Of a stretch of 21,649 bases of DNA, positions 21,015 to 21,649 are shown one piece after another. A model generated the notes under the pieces. The model was not told the DNA's origin and did not search any database. It saw only the letters and a list, made by a program, of their open reading frames with translations. Position numbers and translations under genes: made by a program. How positions within the stretch are numbered: position 1 is the first letter of the stretch; each line of letters begins with the position of its first letter. Source of the DNA: Amphimedon queenslandica (lineage: Eukaryota; Porifera; Demospongiae; Haplosclerida; Niphatidae); the NCBI RefSeq assembly GCF_000090795.2, contig NW_003546354.1:95765-117413 (forward strand). The letters run 5' to 3'.

Positions 21015-21290
21015 TTTCTTAATCCTGACATCATTATCTGAAAGTCTTCTTCCAAATCACTCAGTGACTCATCAAGGTCTCCATCTTCCTCCTCCTCCTC
21101 TTCTTCCTGTTCTTCATCTGGTGGACCAAGTTTCTTGTAAATAGCTTTCAATTGTCGTGAGATGGAGGCTTGAGATATTGGTTTAGTAGCATTAGCTATG
21201 GCATGCACTGATTTGACAGGTGGAGGAGGTGGTCTGACCTCCTTCTTAGCCTTTTCATAACGATAGACAAGTTGATCTGCAGTATCTCTA
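21011..21290 (-). CDS. Last exon of an unrecognised protein with an acidic C-terminus (5' partial)
   Basis: The exon opens at an acceptor TTCTTTAG (boundary 21290/21291) and reads RDTADQLVYRYEKAKKEV, then a PPPPP run, VKSVHAIANATKPISQAS, ISRQLKAIYKKLGPPDEEQ, an acidic Glu/Asp run and a Leu/Glu-rich end finishing MMSGLRK with TAA at 21011-21013. That is 92 complete codons plus the stop, starting with one base of a split codon. I do not recognise the family. The mix of a predicted helix, a Pro run and an acidic tail suggests a scaffold or adaptor rather than an enzyme. The upstream part lies in or beyond 21291-21649, where no further exon was found. Confidence 0.6.
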
Positions 21291-21649
21291 CTAAAGAATG
21301 AGAGGATTAGTGTCTTTTAGAAATCATTCTTTGGTTAATTATTAAATGCCCATTACTAAATACTTCATCTGATTTAGAATCAAATCAGCCTTGAGCAGTT
21401 CTGAAGGTTCAGGTCTTTAGGGTGATTTTAGGTATTAGGCAAGTTAGGTACACACCTAAAACTTTAAACCTAAATTAAGATGAATTCGAGTCTGAATCAG
21501 CCCTGAGATCAGTCTGAATCATGAATTTTTGGCACTCAGTCACAATACAATAATGAAATCAGGCATGATACAATTATGATGTAAATATATATACTACATG
21601 TAGTTCAGGCCAGTGATACAGTGATGATCACTTTGATCAGCAATGATGC
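21291..21649. other. Intron or upstream sequence of the partial acidic-tail gene
   Basis: No second exon is convincing. It contains TTAGG/CCTAA words with a short hairpin near 21443-21460 (TTAGGT/ACCTAA), repeated AGTCTGAATCA and CAGCC(C)TGAG words, and ATCATGAT-like motifs near the end. Confidence 0.4.

Overview
The window is animal nuclear DNA. It is AT-rich, has spliced genes with many very short GT-AG introns (about 47-56 nt in several places), and carries a bona fide Csk tyrosine kinase beside signalling proteins with mixed-and-matched metazoan domains (Roc-COR, Death, CAP-Gly, TKL kinase). Compact introns, abundant unusual domain fusions and HRDVSSAN-type TKL kinases suggest a sponge, most likely a demosponge. 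That assignment is inference; nothing in the window proves it.

Layout. (1) 1-6795, plus strand: the 3' part of a gene whose exons join in frame to encode a Csk-like tyrosine kinase C-lobe, then a Roc-COR GTPase module, then a C-terminal Death domain. The order recalls DAPK1 (kinase, Roc-COR, Death) but with a tyrosine kinase. (2) 7920-12240, plus: a complete 14-exon Csk gene (SH3-SH2-kinase, 479 aa). Its kinase exon boundaries and phases match those of gene 1, so the two are a tandem duplication. (3) 12948-13989 and 14608-15658, plus: two close tandem copies of a secreted DUF2961/GH172-like protein, each with one 49-nt intron. (4) 16085-20776, minus: six exons, all in phase 0, encoding three CYLD-like CAP-Gly domains, a long 14-residue-repeat coiled coil and a C-terminal TKL-type kinase. 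Where CYLD has its deubiquitinase, this predicted protein has a kinase. (5) 21011-21290, minus: the last exon of an unrecognised gene with an acidic C-terminus.

The first 12 kb is dense in intronic repeats: self-complementary ATGTAC arrays, a 23-bp minisatellite, purine tracts just after 5' splice sites, a nested foldback element and a dispersed repeat family in both orientations. The 12.5-20.9 kb part is nearly free of these.

Genes 1, 2 and 4 are all phosphorylation signalling proteins, two with links by domain type to death or NF-kB-type signalling. A joint role is speculation. The strongest candidates for something undescribed are the two fusions, tyrosine kinase-Roc-COR-Death and CYLD-type CAP-Gly-coiled coil-kinase. 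Both rest on in-frame splice models read by eye and need transcript confirmation.
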